Made by a program: the position numbers and the translations under genes. Positions 46,493 to 57,420 of a stretch of 64,000 bases of DNA are shown here, piece by piece. Source of the stretch: Ricordea florida. Its lineage: Eukaryota > Cnidaria > Anthozoa > Corallimorpharia > Ricordeidae. Below the pieces are notes generated by a model, which was given only the letters and a program-made list of their open reading frames with translations, was not told the origin of the DNA and did no database searches. Position 1 is the first letter of the stretch. Each line of letters starts with the position of its first letter. The stretch spans positions 19,323,762 through 19,387,761 of the forward strand of contig OX453280.1 of the NCBI GenBank assembly GCA_949710005.1. Direction: 5' to 3'.

Positions 46493-47049
46493 TTTGATTA
46501 ATCTTCGACAAAAATAAAGCGTCAATATATGGTTATCATTAATTGAAAACGCGACTCTATGATAGAGAGAGATCTACAGGGTGTCAAAACTCAGCTGCAC
46601 TAGGTCAGGTATGGCACAACCTCACCAAGTCGAAATACAAAGCACGTGCGTTTCAGTGTACAAACATGTTATCATATCAATTGATTAGATACCATTTACA
46701 TCTTGATGTTCGAGAGTTTGCCAAATATCCTCCAAGCCACCCCTTCAATTCGGACACACAAAAGTTACACAATTTAATAACGGAACTGTCATCAGCAACA
46801 AGCTAAGCTGTACAAACAATGGGGCTAGATACCGAACACTGTGCAAAAGGCGAGACACTCAACTGTTACTATTGTAGCATCAAAACAATTTCATCCAGTA
46901 GTTTTCAAGCATCCATGTAAACCAGGGTAATGAGCTCCAGAGTAAACGACGAAGGTTCACAAAGTTAACTCTAATCAGACTGTCGATTAGAGAATGTGTT
47001 GGTTACCTGTTACTGCAGAAAATTTTATTTCAGTATACGTATTTAGAAA
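46493..47049. other. No recognised feature
   Basis: An 87-codon plus-strand frame at 46543-46806 shows no known motif. No repeat structure was seen. Confidence 0.3.
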
Positions 47050-47368
47050 CTAATAATATACATGCAAAAATTTCAGCATGCTCATTGGCTGAGAGCACGT
47101 CAATTAATCCCAAACAGTGCAGAAAATTGAAATTGAGTGCAAAAAGTTGAAATTGAGTGCAGAAAGTTGAAATTAAATTTTTGCATGTATATTATTAACA
47201 AGTAATCACATGATTTGTCTCGTGCAATTTGGGATAAATCAGCACTCGTAAATTTTTCAAAGACTAAATTGCACTCGCCCTACGGGCTCGTGCAATTTGG
47301 TTAGCCTTTGAAAATTTACTCGTGCTGATTTATCCCAAATTGCACTCGAAATCATGTGATTACCTATA
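47050..47368 (-). mobile_element. MITE, family M relative
   Basis: Same layout as 7434-7869: a CATTGGCTGAGAGCA segment, three tandem units of GTTGAAATTGAGTGCA type, then a fold-back 47205-47365 (arms GTAATCACATGATTT, turn near GCACTCGCCCTACGGGCTCG). Confidence 0.7.
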
Positions 47369-47639
47369 CAAACTATACTTACTTTTTTAGGGGAAAAAAA
47401 GCAATTGCGACGACAAGCACGAGATTCAGAGAGGGTTGAGGCTCGTCCTGCTAAACGCCATCTTGAAGGTGAGATGTACAATGTTTATCTTTTACGAACG
47501 GTTTTATCGTCACACATACAGACTGCAGGCTATAAAAAGCCAAATTCTTTGTTGTCTCGGAAAAGATACGTAACAAATCTAGCAAAAATGATCCTCGATC
47601 ACAACATCTTTATTTCTTGAATTCCTGCTTATGCACTAA

Positions 47640-48010
47640 GGTGCGGGATTGCAGACTATCAAAATATCAAATTTACTATGAGATTTTGAGATTTTGAGAT
47701 TTTGATATTATCATGATAACTGTATCAAAATATCAAATTAACTGTGACATTTTGAGATTTTGAGACGTTGATATTTTCATGATATTATTTTGATACTATC
47801 AAATGATTGTTGATATATCTTTTGTATACCATCGCACGGTGATATTTTGATATTATCATGATATTTTGATATTATCATGATATATCAAAATATCAAGCCC
47901 TTTGACACTTAGCCACATCCAAGCCAACATTTGATATTATGATATCGCTATCGATATTTTGATATTATCATGATATTCTGATATTATCATGATATATTCA
48001 AATATCAAGC
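47640..48010. repeat. Cluster of GATATTATCATGATAT-type palindromes
   Basis: The motifs TTTTGATATTATCATGATAT and ATGATATATCAAAATATCAA occur repeatedly with variable spacing, so many alternative hairpins can form. Non-coding. Confidence 0.8.
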
Positions 48011-48193
48011 CCCTCCACACGAGTGAGGTGCGATATTGCAGAGTATCATAACCTTCGCAAGTTTTCTTCTTTTTTAGCTCACGTCGCGTTTGCGGGGATT
48101 TAATGGATGTACTTTTTGTCGTTTTCTTTCCTCTTTTCAAACGTCGAACTGACTCTTGCTGTTGCCTAGACCACTCTATCGAACTCTATTTTT

Positions 48194-48388
48194 CTAAGAA
48201 ACTCCTGGAACTTTATTGTAGCAGGACCTGGACATACATGGCTTGAAATCATCGTTAATGGAAACTTCTAATCCAAACAATCTTTCCAGGGCGGAAATAA
48301 TGTTTTCTTTTGATGCCTTTTCACCAAATAGATCTAACGGATGATTCTTAAATATTATGTTTTCGTTGCATGTTCGACAAACTCGCAT
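48194..48388 (-). CDS. Possible ZAD-like zinc-finger exon
   Basis: A 64-residue frame begins MRVCRTCNENIIFKNHPLDL and contains a helical middle (ENIISALERLFGLEVSINDD) and a second cysteine pair CMSRSC. A CxxC...CxxxxC layout around a helix is seen in ZAD-type finger domains, which have CxxC in both pairs, so the second spacing is unusual. No other exon was found. It may be a solitary exon of a zinc-finger or transposon-derived gene. Confidence 0.35.
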   Translation of the reverse strand: MRVCRTCNENIIFKNHPLDLFGEKASKENIISALERLFGLEVSINDDFKPCMSRSCYNKVPGVS

Positions 48389-48600
48389 AACTGCTTTTAT
48401 TGGCGTTATCCGGAGTTTTTGCTTTTGCTGCGAGCATAGTTAGTAGAGGAGACTCTACTAACTATGCTGCGAGTGATCAAAACTTCCGGTTGTTGTGCTT
48501 TTGTCTTTCAACAGCCAATGAAAATTCTTGTTCAAATCCATTTGGCCAGGGATCCCGATTACTCTCGCATGACAAAAGGGACCCCTGGGGACGAGGTTGA

Positions 48601-49592
48601 GCTGCGTCACGCTCAAGTTTTCGATATGAGTATCATTTTTCAGTTCCGCTCTTATCTGGTAAAAAAGAAAAAAAAACATAGAAAAAGAAAGTATAAAACA
48701 TTGATCTTATACAACGTGTATTATTGTCAAAGTAATAAAATCAAAGTAGAAGCCGCATTGTAGCGTTCGTGTCGGACTTCAAATTACTGAGTACATCTTG
48801 AGTTCAAGCAAAGAAGGTGCCACGATGTTGCTTCGTCAGACAGGAAACCTACCTCTACCGTATCTCTTCCAACCTGACATGCCTAAATGCATGGTACCGG
48901 CGGAATATAATGCTAGGGGTAACCATGCGATGGCCTAGCATCACATCAAGACGGTGGGGGGAAAGGGAAGTGGCCATTCTCCTACAATCTTTGTCAAAAT
49001 GCTTTGGACCGATCGTCCTAATTCCTTGTTTCATACATATGTTGGGGGTTAATTATAACATTGGGGGGGGAGGGAGGGGGGAGAACGTAGGTGTAGCGAT
49101 TGCGATTTGTTCTGAAGGGAAAATGTGCCTTTCGGTCCAAACATTTTAGCAAAGATTGTGGATACGTTATGTCACTGAAACTAGGTTAAGCGCCGTACGC
49201 ATGACCATCATGGCTATACTGGTCAGCGAACTACCCTTGAAGAATTACAACGAACAACGCAGCGTCGTCTCCAGCGATTCTACTCGCGGGTCTCTGGGAG
49301 ACGTTCACCTTTGGTCAGGTCCAGGATTCATCTGGGAAAAAACGCCTATTGATTGGGCAAGGTAACACGCAGCTATTGTCAATAGAATTCTGATAAAAAT
49401 ATAAGAAACTTAAGTGAAACTGGAAGCATTTGTTCTGGGTGCGTTGTGTCGTTATGTTATTTGTTGCGCATGCTCTGTATCTTACCGCATTCTCGATATT
49501 TCTAGTCATTGTGTTGTACTGAGAACTCCAGGGCGTGGCTCGGAGGTCTGCCCATTTCTGCTTGAACGTCACTGATCCTAGATACATTTTAC
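48601..49592 (-). pseudogene. ApeC gene remnant, copy B (SEA-like exons only)
   Basis: Exon 2 (49592-49486, 107 nt, same length as in copy A, one residue change) and most of exon 3 (48655-48601: IRAELKNDTHIENLSVTQ) remain. Exon 3 is cut by the duplication border; the exons for the rest of the SEA-like domain and the whole ApeC domain are missing. The signal-peptide exon is deleted: sequence equivalent to about 19356-19890 is absent near 49815, while the leader exon donor near 49877 survives. It cannot make a secreted ApeC protein. Confidence 0.75.
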
Positions 49593-51428
49593 CTGAATTG
49601 AATGACAGCATATCTACAGATTCCCTCTGATCAATTTTTCATAACTAAACCTTGTAATATATATTTACACAACTCCACAGTCGTTACTCAGTGCATTTAA
49701 ATGCAGCTTCTGGTAAATGGCAGTGTTTCAAAACACGAAATCGACGGACTTTAAAGAGACAGAGCAACAAACAAAGTTTTTGCTGCTTAAGCAATATCTT
49801 ATTTGAAACAGAATTTCATAAATGGCAATGTAAGCTCTGGAAGCTTTAATTTACGATTCTTATCCCTTTCACTTACCTTCAATTTATGTTTCAATGGAAA
49901 AGCGCTTGGACTCACAAAATGGGAAAGTGAAAAGTAACAGGAAGTGCTCCTTTCATTGGTTATTTGTGTTGCTCGTGCCTATAGCCCGAATTGTAAACGA
50001 AGATTATCGACGTTTATTCGGTGGCTGTCGTTTCTTTTTCGGCAAATATCTCTGAACATGCAAGCTGCAACTTATGTTTTCAGTTGTAAAATAAATCCCA
50101 GAGGTTAAGGCTCGTTATAAATGAAAGATATAAATACCTTTGAGAGTACAAGATTATTCTACAGTTAAAAGAATCTAGGCAAGCATGAAGCCCAAATCGA
50201 CCGCACATTCCTTCATAGACCAGTTGACAAGAATAAACTGAATACAAAAAAAGGCAATTTTTGTAACGTTACTAGTAGACACGTTTAGTAACTCTAACAA
50301 GTGATGAAAGCGCCTAACCCTTATGAACTTGCATTCTAACTCCAAATTTGACACAAGGACGTCAGGTTTGACAAACACGATAACACTGACGGCACTATCT
50401 TAGCGCCTTTCATGACATCGATAATTCACCACCAAACGACAGCCTACCTTTTCCCAGGCCGTTTGTACAAAAGCCACCGAAACCTTTTCTTGTGAAGTCA
50501 AGCAAGAGAATTTCTCACTTCAGTATGACTATAGGATTCGTCGGTCAATTCTTTGTCGAGAAAGTAGAACCTTTCTATGGTTATCGAAGTTTTGAAGTGC
50601 TGTAAAGGCCGACCAAAGAATTTGGAATGAAGCACCTGCGTTCAATAATAAACGAAGTCAATCGTTATGATTATTATAAACATAGCCACGGTTCATGAGC
50701 AGCGGCAAACAAGAAAATGTCAACACGTAAAAATGCAAACGTTCTAAAACAGTGTCCGCATCATTTCTGACCTTCAAACTCAAACATTGATGAAGAAAAG
50801 TGGAGGTAGACTTAATCAATCCACGTGATTTAATGAGAGTGGCTAGATCTTCCATAACTTTGCATTGATGCCTTGAAGTAAAGAGTGGAGGTAAGGATGT
50901 AGGGAACGGCTATTGCAGTGTTGACGTAATGGTATCGTGTAAACGCCCCTTCATTCACGCATGATTCTTCTATCTAAAAGACCCAGCACCGAAAGAGCAG
51001 GTTAAAATGAACTACGTTTATTAACTAAGCTTATGGTCGCTGGATGGTTGGAACTATTATCACATACGGGGCAAAATTACTGAATGCTGATTGGCTAAGA
51101 CAAAGGGCACTTTTTTCATAGCCACGAGGGCACTTTTGGTAATCAATAGGGCATTATTACTCGATCCTGATTGGTTAACAGTTACCTAGCAGCGAAGCGT
51201 AATGGTTGAATTTCTGTTGGTAGCAGCCATTTGGAATCGTGTTTGTTGTAATTTTAAAAATAAAATGTTCATCAAACGTCAGGTAAGTTGATTGCCATTC
51301 GTTGCGGCATTGAGCAGGCTTCGCTCAACAATTTTTGCCTGTATGCGATCCAAGCTTGTTTTTTAGGAGGCGAGATACAGGGCGAGCGGGAAAAAAAATT
51401 AAAGAGGTAAGCTGGGGCTCCCATTTTA

Positions 51429-51733
51429 GGGACGGACCATTAGAAAAGTGATGGGGTGGGGGGGGGGGGGTAGGGAACTTTCAGCTTGCACGAATTTTTT
51501 TTTTCGCTCACTGCTTGTGCAAGAATTTTTTTTTCAGGTGAACCCCTCTGGACGAATTTTTTTTACTACGTGTGAAAAAGTCACAATTGGACCTTCCTTC
51601 TGCATGAATTTTTTTTTTTACCTTCTTCTTTGCATGAATTTTTTTTCTTGGCATTTTCCCTTGCATGAATTTTGTGGTGTTTTTTTCCTCACCCCCCCCC
51701 CCCCCCCCCATCACTTTTCTAATGGTCCGTCCT
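51429..51733. mobile_element. 305-bp MITE with TTA target duplication (Harbinger type)
   Basis: Ends GGGACGGACCATTAGAAAAG and, reversed, AGGACGGACCATTAGAAAAG; TTA at 51426-51428 and 51734-51736. Copy A has no insertion here (near 21475). The inside is G-run, about six units of (T)GCATGAA(T)8-9 on a roughly 30-45-bp spacing, and a C-run. Confidence 0.85.
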
Positions 51734-52394
51734 TTATTTGTACAACATTCGACATGTATAGAAGAAATTGAAATTTCCGCAAAATATTGCTTCCGTTTTA
51801 GTCGATGTTATTGCGGCGTGCAACAAAATTGAACCCATTGAGGAAGCGGTGTAGTGCTTTATTATATTACCCTTTTTACATGTTCATAAAAGATCAAATA
51901 ACCATTTGCCATATTCCCTCTTTTATTTTATCTCCTTTCCATTACAGTTTCTTATATTAGGCCATGTGGGTGAATCAGTTCATTCCCTCTAAGACACACC
52001 TAAGGCAAACAAACAGAACAAATGCAAAATTAAACGAGCAATAAAAAAATCACTAAATCAGTTAGTAAAAGAATGAGTAAAGAAGAGAAGTTGCACGTTT
52101 GGCATTATCTTAGTCTCCTACACAGCATGTTTTCTGGCTCGTAACGAAACCTTTCTCTGCGTCTCGCATTGTTTCTTCGCAGCGTAATGTAAAAGAGAAG
52201 GACCGATTCTTTCTCTTTACTAAAAACCGTTACAATGGTAGAATCTTCTGGTTTGTGTACAATGCGCTTGGAGTAAAATCTTCAACATATCGGGTCAGTT
52301 TCCTGGATAATGGTACCCTATCATGGACATAAAATCTGTGATTTCTATACCCTATCACAAACTAAACTACCTGAAAACCACAACCTACAGCGGC

Positions 52395-52545
52395 ATGTAC
52401 CTATATATTTCAGGATCATGTACCTATATAGCCCATATAATTCAGTATCATGTACCTATATAGCCTATATATGTCAGTATCATGTACCTATATAGCCCTT
52501 ATATGTCAGTATCATGTACCTATATAGCCCATATATGTCAGTATC
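52395..52545. repeat. 32-bp minisatellite, about 5 copies (copy B)
   Basis: Same unit and same position as 22421-23184 but only about five units, with the first one degenerate. Both flanks align with copy A. Confidence 0.95.
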
Positions 52546-52706
52546 CTCCTCCCGGCCTGATACCTATATTTTCCTTGTTACAAGGAATAATCATTGCGCA
52601 CCTGTTACTGACATAATAAAGTTCCACTGCCTTTCTTTGCCGAAGTGCTTTCAGTTTTACAAAATGAGTTTGTTGCATTTACCTTTTCATGGTAAACACA
52701 TCGCTA

Positions 52707-54529
52707 CTAACTGTTGCAGAAGCTACCCTCGCAACAATCCACTGTACAAGTTTCCCCTGGATGTGAGCATCCCGAACTGCACTGGTCAGCTGTAGCACAG
52801 TACTTCCAGTGGTACTGAATGTTTCCCCACAAATCATTGAAGAATGTTGCACACTTTGTGCCTACAGGGCATCTCAGTTCACTCTGTTGGTTTTTGCAGT
52901 CTTCCAGTGACAAAGAAAAATCACATTCTTTGCACATGGGTCCAAAATCTGGAAAAAAGGACAAATCTGACTGTTTAGTCCTTTGCTGTCTTTTCATGAT
53001 AAATAACTCTTACAAGTTGTTTTGTAGTATGGTATTGCAACACAGAAACCTACCTCTATCACAGTCGTCGTTCGGACATCTCTCAATATGACAATCCTCA
53101 ACCAGCAGGCTTTCCATGCTATTCGCCACAGGGCAAAATATGTCCTGGGCTGATGGTGACATTGATACAAGACAGTTACTGCTATACTGTGTTTGACCTC
53201 CTTTATACGTCTTTTCCACAAAGTAACAACCGCGGGCAGTTTCGGGACATGTCGAACCCAACCAAGAAGCTCTACAGTCTTCCCAAGACGACGAACTGGC
53301 ACATGTCTTGCAACGAGATCCAGAGGCTAACAAAAACACAAACAGATATAATGTCTTGCGTCATCTTTATCTCACTTAGTGAAACTGATGCTATAGAAAC
53401 CAGAAATTATCGGCAACAAAGTGATGTTAAGTTTACTATTGCAGATAACAATAGGTGACTGTAACATAACTTTCGGAAAGCGCGCGCTATGATTGGCTAA
53501 CACGCGCGAGCCATTTGTCCATGGGTTGTACGCTGACGTCAGATTGTTAACCAGTATAACAGTTTTGATGTCTTATGTTATAAAAGAAATGTTAAACGCA
53601 GCAGCTGTGTAGCCATCGAGGTATCGACGTACTTGGGAGTTTGCTAAGCACTCAAGAAGCTAGAAATTCTCTAGGCTGCGCCTCGAACATCTCTTACGTT
53701 TCCCGTTTCGTGCTTAGCAACCTCCCGCGTGCGCCATAACTCGATGGTTGGACGTTGCACGTTTACTATTTCTTCATTGGCTAAATAATTTTACGTGATC
53801 TCCGCTTTCACGACCAATCAGATCAAGAAAAACTTAAATCTTTCGTGGCCAGTGTTTTCTACCACAGTACTTTGAAATATACGAGGAGCTAGCGAGAAAC
53901 ACAAACATACCGACATGTGGGAGATCCCAGAAAACTATCTCATATAACAACCAGGGTTTGCGCTTGGTGCAGACGACGTGAAATTTCTTTGAGTTCTAAT
54001 TGGCTCTTTGGACTGCTTGTATCTTTTGTGATTGGCCAGAGCAATTTCGGGTGCATACAAAACCTGGGCTAGGCCTTGGTCCGGGCCATGGCCCACCCTG
54101 TGGCCACCCCATGGCCTACCTTATGGCCCACCACAAATTTTGTATTTTTACCAATTATAAAGAAACAACTGCTTACGCGAACAGGAAGCAAGCGTTGTAA
54201 ATTCGAGCGATAGCTATACAGACGAGCATGGGACCCCTATTCGTAGGTCCCACGTGCAAGTGCCCAACAGGCCCATGCGTTAAGACGGTCCTGGTCAGCT
54301 CCATAAATTATAGAATTGTAACTGTGTAAATGCTGCGATGATGCATAATCGTTTATTTCATGTTCTTAAATTTTTGAAAGAATATTGTTATTAGAAATGG
54401 TTCCAATACAATTGAGAATTATTTGAATAGTAAGTATTGAGCATTGCGGCATGTTTCCTTTATTCAGAGATACATACAAATACTTAAGTGCATCAGAAGA
54501 AGAAATCCAACACTTTGGCCCAACGACAT
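52707..54529 (-). CDS. Secreted double LU-domain (Ly6/uPAR-like) protein, copy B
   Basis: Exons 54529-54478, 53326-53054 and 52948-52707 have the same lengths (52, 273, 242 nt) and phases as copy A and join to 188 aa without a stop. The signal peptide differs by one residue (MSLGQSVGFLLLMHLSI). LU domain 1 differs from copy A at about 25 of 91 positions yet keeps every framework cysteine (CKTCASSSSWEDC ... DCHIERCPNDDCD); LU domain 2 differs at 5 of about 80 (PMCKECDFSL..., CTVDCCEGSFCN). The first mature residues change from CSGSRC to SSGSRC. The preservation of frame and cysteines argues for function. A 4.4-kb transposon lies upstream, inside the presumed leader intron, so expression may differ from copy A. 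Confidence 0.8.
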
Positions 54530-55260
54530 ACTGTCCAGACGCCTGTGAATAATTAAAAAAAAAAACAACAACAACAACAGAAATTAGTTTTGCCCCGTCC
54601 CAAAATGGCAGGCTTATGTCCCTGATACTATCATTTGATATAGGCAAGATATCTGTCCTTTGCAAAAATATGACAACCGTGGAAACGATTGGATTGTTTG
54701 TTACGATATGCAAGAAATCTTCAGTTGGTACATAAGGGAGTAGGTCATGTCAGCATTATCCCCTCGCCTCTTTTCGTCTATAAGAAAACGAGGCAGTTGT
54801 GTTAGAACTGATTTTCACCTCAATTCGTTGCTTTGATCAACTGTGCCAGTGCAAGTACAAAAAGTTATGGATTAAGTCGGATATTCCACCGTATGTGACG
54901 TGGGGAAAATGCTTGATTACTAACGCAATGCATGTTGGGGGATTGTCATGACTACAATTGCTTAATAGGAATTTAGGGTGGAGTGCTGAACGATGTATAT
55001 TATAATATCCAATGGCAATAAAACATTTGTAGACATGAGTATAACTGGGTAAAACGAGAGCAAAGTTCTAGGGGTTACACAATGTTTATATGAGGTAGTG
55101 GATAATAGCTCTTTTTCGAAATGAAACCGCATTTTTGCACGCCAAAGGGCTCAAGCACGAAAGTGAGGCTAATGCGGGCAAAATATAAACATGACAAAAA
55201 CATGACAGCTTTTTAACCCGACACCTTACGTACTTTTGCTGCCTTTGGACGAAAAATAGA

Positions 55261-57250
55261 ATGACCTGGCATTTTTGTGCAGTGTACGGATGTAACAACA
55301 GTACTCGAGAAAAGGTTGCTTGTGTGAGGAGATGTAAGCAAAACATTTCTTCTCATATTTGTGGCCATCCTCTGAAACGGCCTGATTTAGTGAACGTAAA
55401 GTTTCATCCATTTCCAGCGGAGAAGACTTTGAGAAAAGCCTGGTTTTTATTTTTGAAGAGAAAAGATTTGAAACTAAAGGACATATCGAGAAACCACCGT
55501 GTTTGTTCAATGCATTTTGGTTTAGGCTTGGGGCCCTGCAAAGCAGACCCGATACCTTCGGTTTACAATTGTGCGAATTTGGCTCGTTCACAGGAGCATT
55601 CTTCTAAAACTAAAAGAAAGGCCCCTCGAGACCGGGAGAGTCAGTCGACTCCTTCCAAGTGTATGAAGAAATCCTTGACTGAAGAGTTTATGAAACCATC
55701 AACTGAGATATCGAAAGTTTCAGAAGAAGTGAGTAAGAATTGCGCTGGTCATGATCAAGCCTTCATCTCTGCAGTAATTCAAGCTGAACATAATTACTGT
55801 TCCTCGAACTGTTCAGTTGGGTCACAAACGTTGCTCACCTCTGAAGACCTTGACAAACTCACCGAAAGGATCAGGCAAAGCGAAGACACACTTCAAAATA
55901 AGGACAAAATGAGAAGGGAGTTATTTATGTTGCAAGTCTTGAAGGATGACAAGAGTGTCAGGTTTTACACAGGGTTGCCGTCTCGCAGTTTACTGATCAA
56001 CTTGTTCGCCTTGCTTGAACCTGTTGCTCAGTCCATGAGGTACTGGCATGGACCAAGCAGTGTCAGAAATGTGAGGGGTCTTTCATTTATTAGGGTATAA
56101 GTGGGTTGGGTAGTGACATTTAAGTGTTTCTTTGTACATATCCTTCCATTATTATCAATCATGTGTTATTGTTTGAATGTTTGATATTGGTTATGGACTA
56201 AATATAAAAATCTGAGATGTTGCACACAGTTAATTATCCATTTATTTGGCCCCCGGGTAGTCTTGAGATTGAACTGAAATAATTTGTCTATATAAAAGAA
56301 GTGGCTGACTGGGCTGTGGTAAATAGGATATTTCAAAGAATGCAGTCTACTCTCTTGTATTTACTTACTTTATCCTTACTTTGCCAAATACAAACACTCT
56401 GTGTTTTTTACTGATGTATTCTGTGATATGGTATTGAAGTATCACTGACCACGAGTCTATTGTGTCATAATGTTTACAGGATACTGACAGGAAGCAGGCA
56501 GGCAGGAGGAGGAAATTAACATCATACGAGGAATTTGTACTTGTACTAGTGAAGCTACGCTTAGGTCTGACAGAGCAACATCTAGCAGATAATTTTGGTG
56601 TTACTTTCTCTACAGTTTCTAAGTTGTTTAAAACTTGGATCAATTTATTGTACTATGAACTGAAAGGCTTAATAGCCTGGCCATCAAGAGAACTTGTTGA
56701 AATTCACAGGCCTCAGTGTTTTGACCGGTATCCTAGAACCAGGGTGGTCATTGACTGTTCTGAGTTCCAGGTTGAAAAACCTAAAACTCCAACTGCACAG
56801 CGAATCACATGGAGTGAATACAAACAAAGAAATACTGTTAAGTGCTTATTTGGAATTTCACCATCAGGAGCATTTACCTTTGTTTCAAATGTATGGTCAG
56901 GTAGTGTTTCAGACAGAGAAATTACCCAGAAATGTGGGTTTTTGGATCTTCTTGAGCCTGGAGATGATGTTATGGCTGACAGAGGGTTTAAAGTGCGGGA
57001 TTTGCTGCTTGATAAAAAATGCACTTTGAATATACCACCCTCTACTACTGGTAAGCCATTATCCAGAAAACAAGTGACAAAAACTAGAAGAATTGCCTCT
57101 GCCAGAATACATGTAGAGAGAGCTATAGAGCGGATTAAGAACTTTAAAATGCTACAAGGTGTCATTCCTTTGACACTTAAGCCAGTAATTGACCAGATTG
57201 TTGTTGTTTGTGCTGCCTTGTGTAACATGTATCCAAAATTAGCTAAATAA
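55261..57250 (+). CDS. THAP-DDE transposase (DDE_Tnp_4 type)
   Basis: Exons 55261-56094 and 56480-57250 (donor AGG/GTATAAG, acceptor TTTACAG, phase 0) give 534 aa. The N-terminus is a THAP-type C2CH finger: C6, C11, C82, H85, with FHPFP at 49-53, W61 and an AVPTF-box-like ADPIPSV at 95-101; the spacing between C11 and FHPFP is longer than usual. A helical linker leads to a helix-turn-helix (309-331, LADNFGVTFSTVSKLFKTW). The catalytic core has D370 (VVIDCSEFQ), D445 (VMADRGFKV) and E491 (IHVERAIERI), a complete DDE triad. It should bind the transposon ends through the THAP finger and cut and join DNA in the nucleus. No stop or frameshift was seen. The 385-bp intron is consistent with a eukaryotic element. 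Confidence 0.9.
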
Positions 57251-57420
57251 GCAAAATGGATAGGTTTCATTTAGAAGTAGGTGTATTAATTCTATTATTT
57301 ACATGAGACATACCGTCTGTACCAAGGTTGGTCTGGACTCTTCTAAATCCCATTGTTTCATACATGTACATGTAGTGCTTGAGACCATTAAACAAGTATC
57401 AACTTATAATCCTTATTAAG

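Noticed and set aside
55226..55591. 121-codon minus-strand frame
   Set aside because: Antisense to the THAP exon of the transposase.
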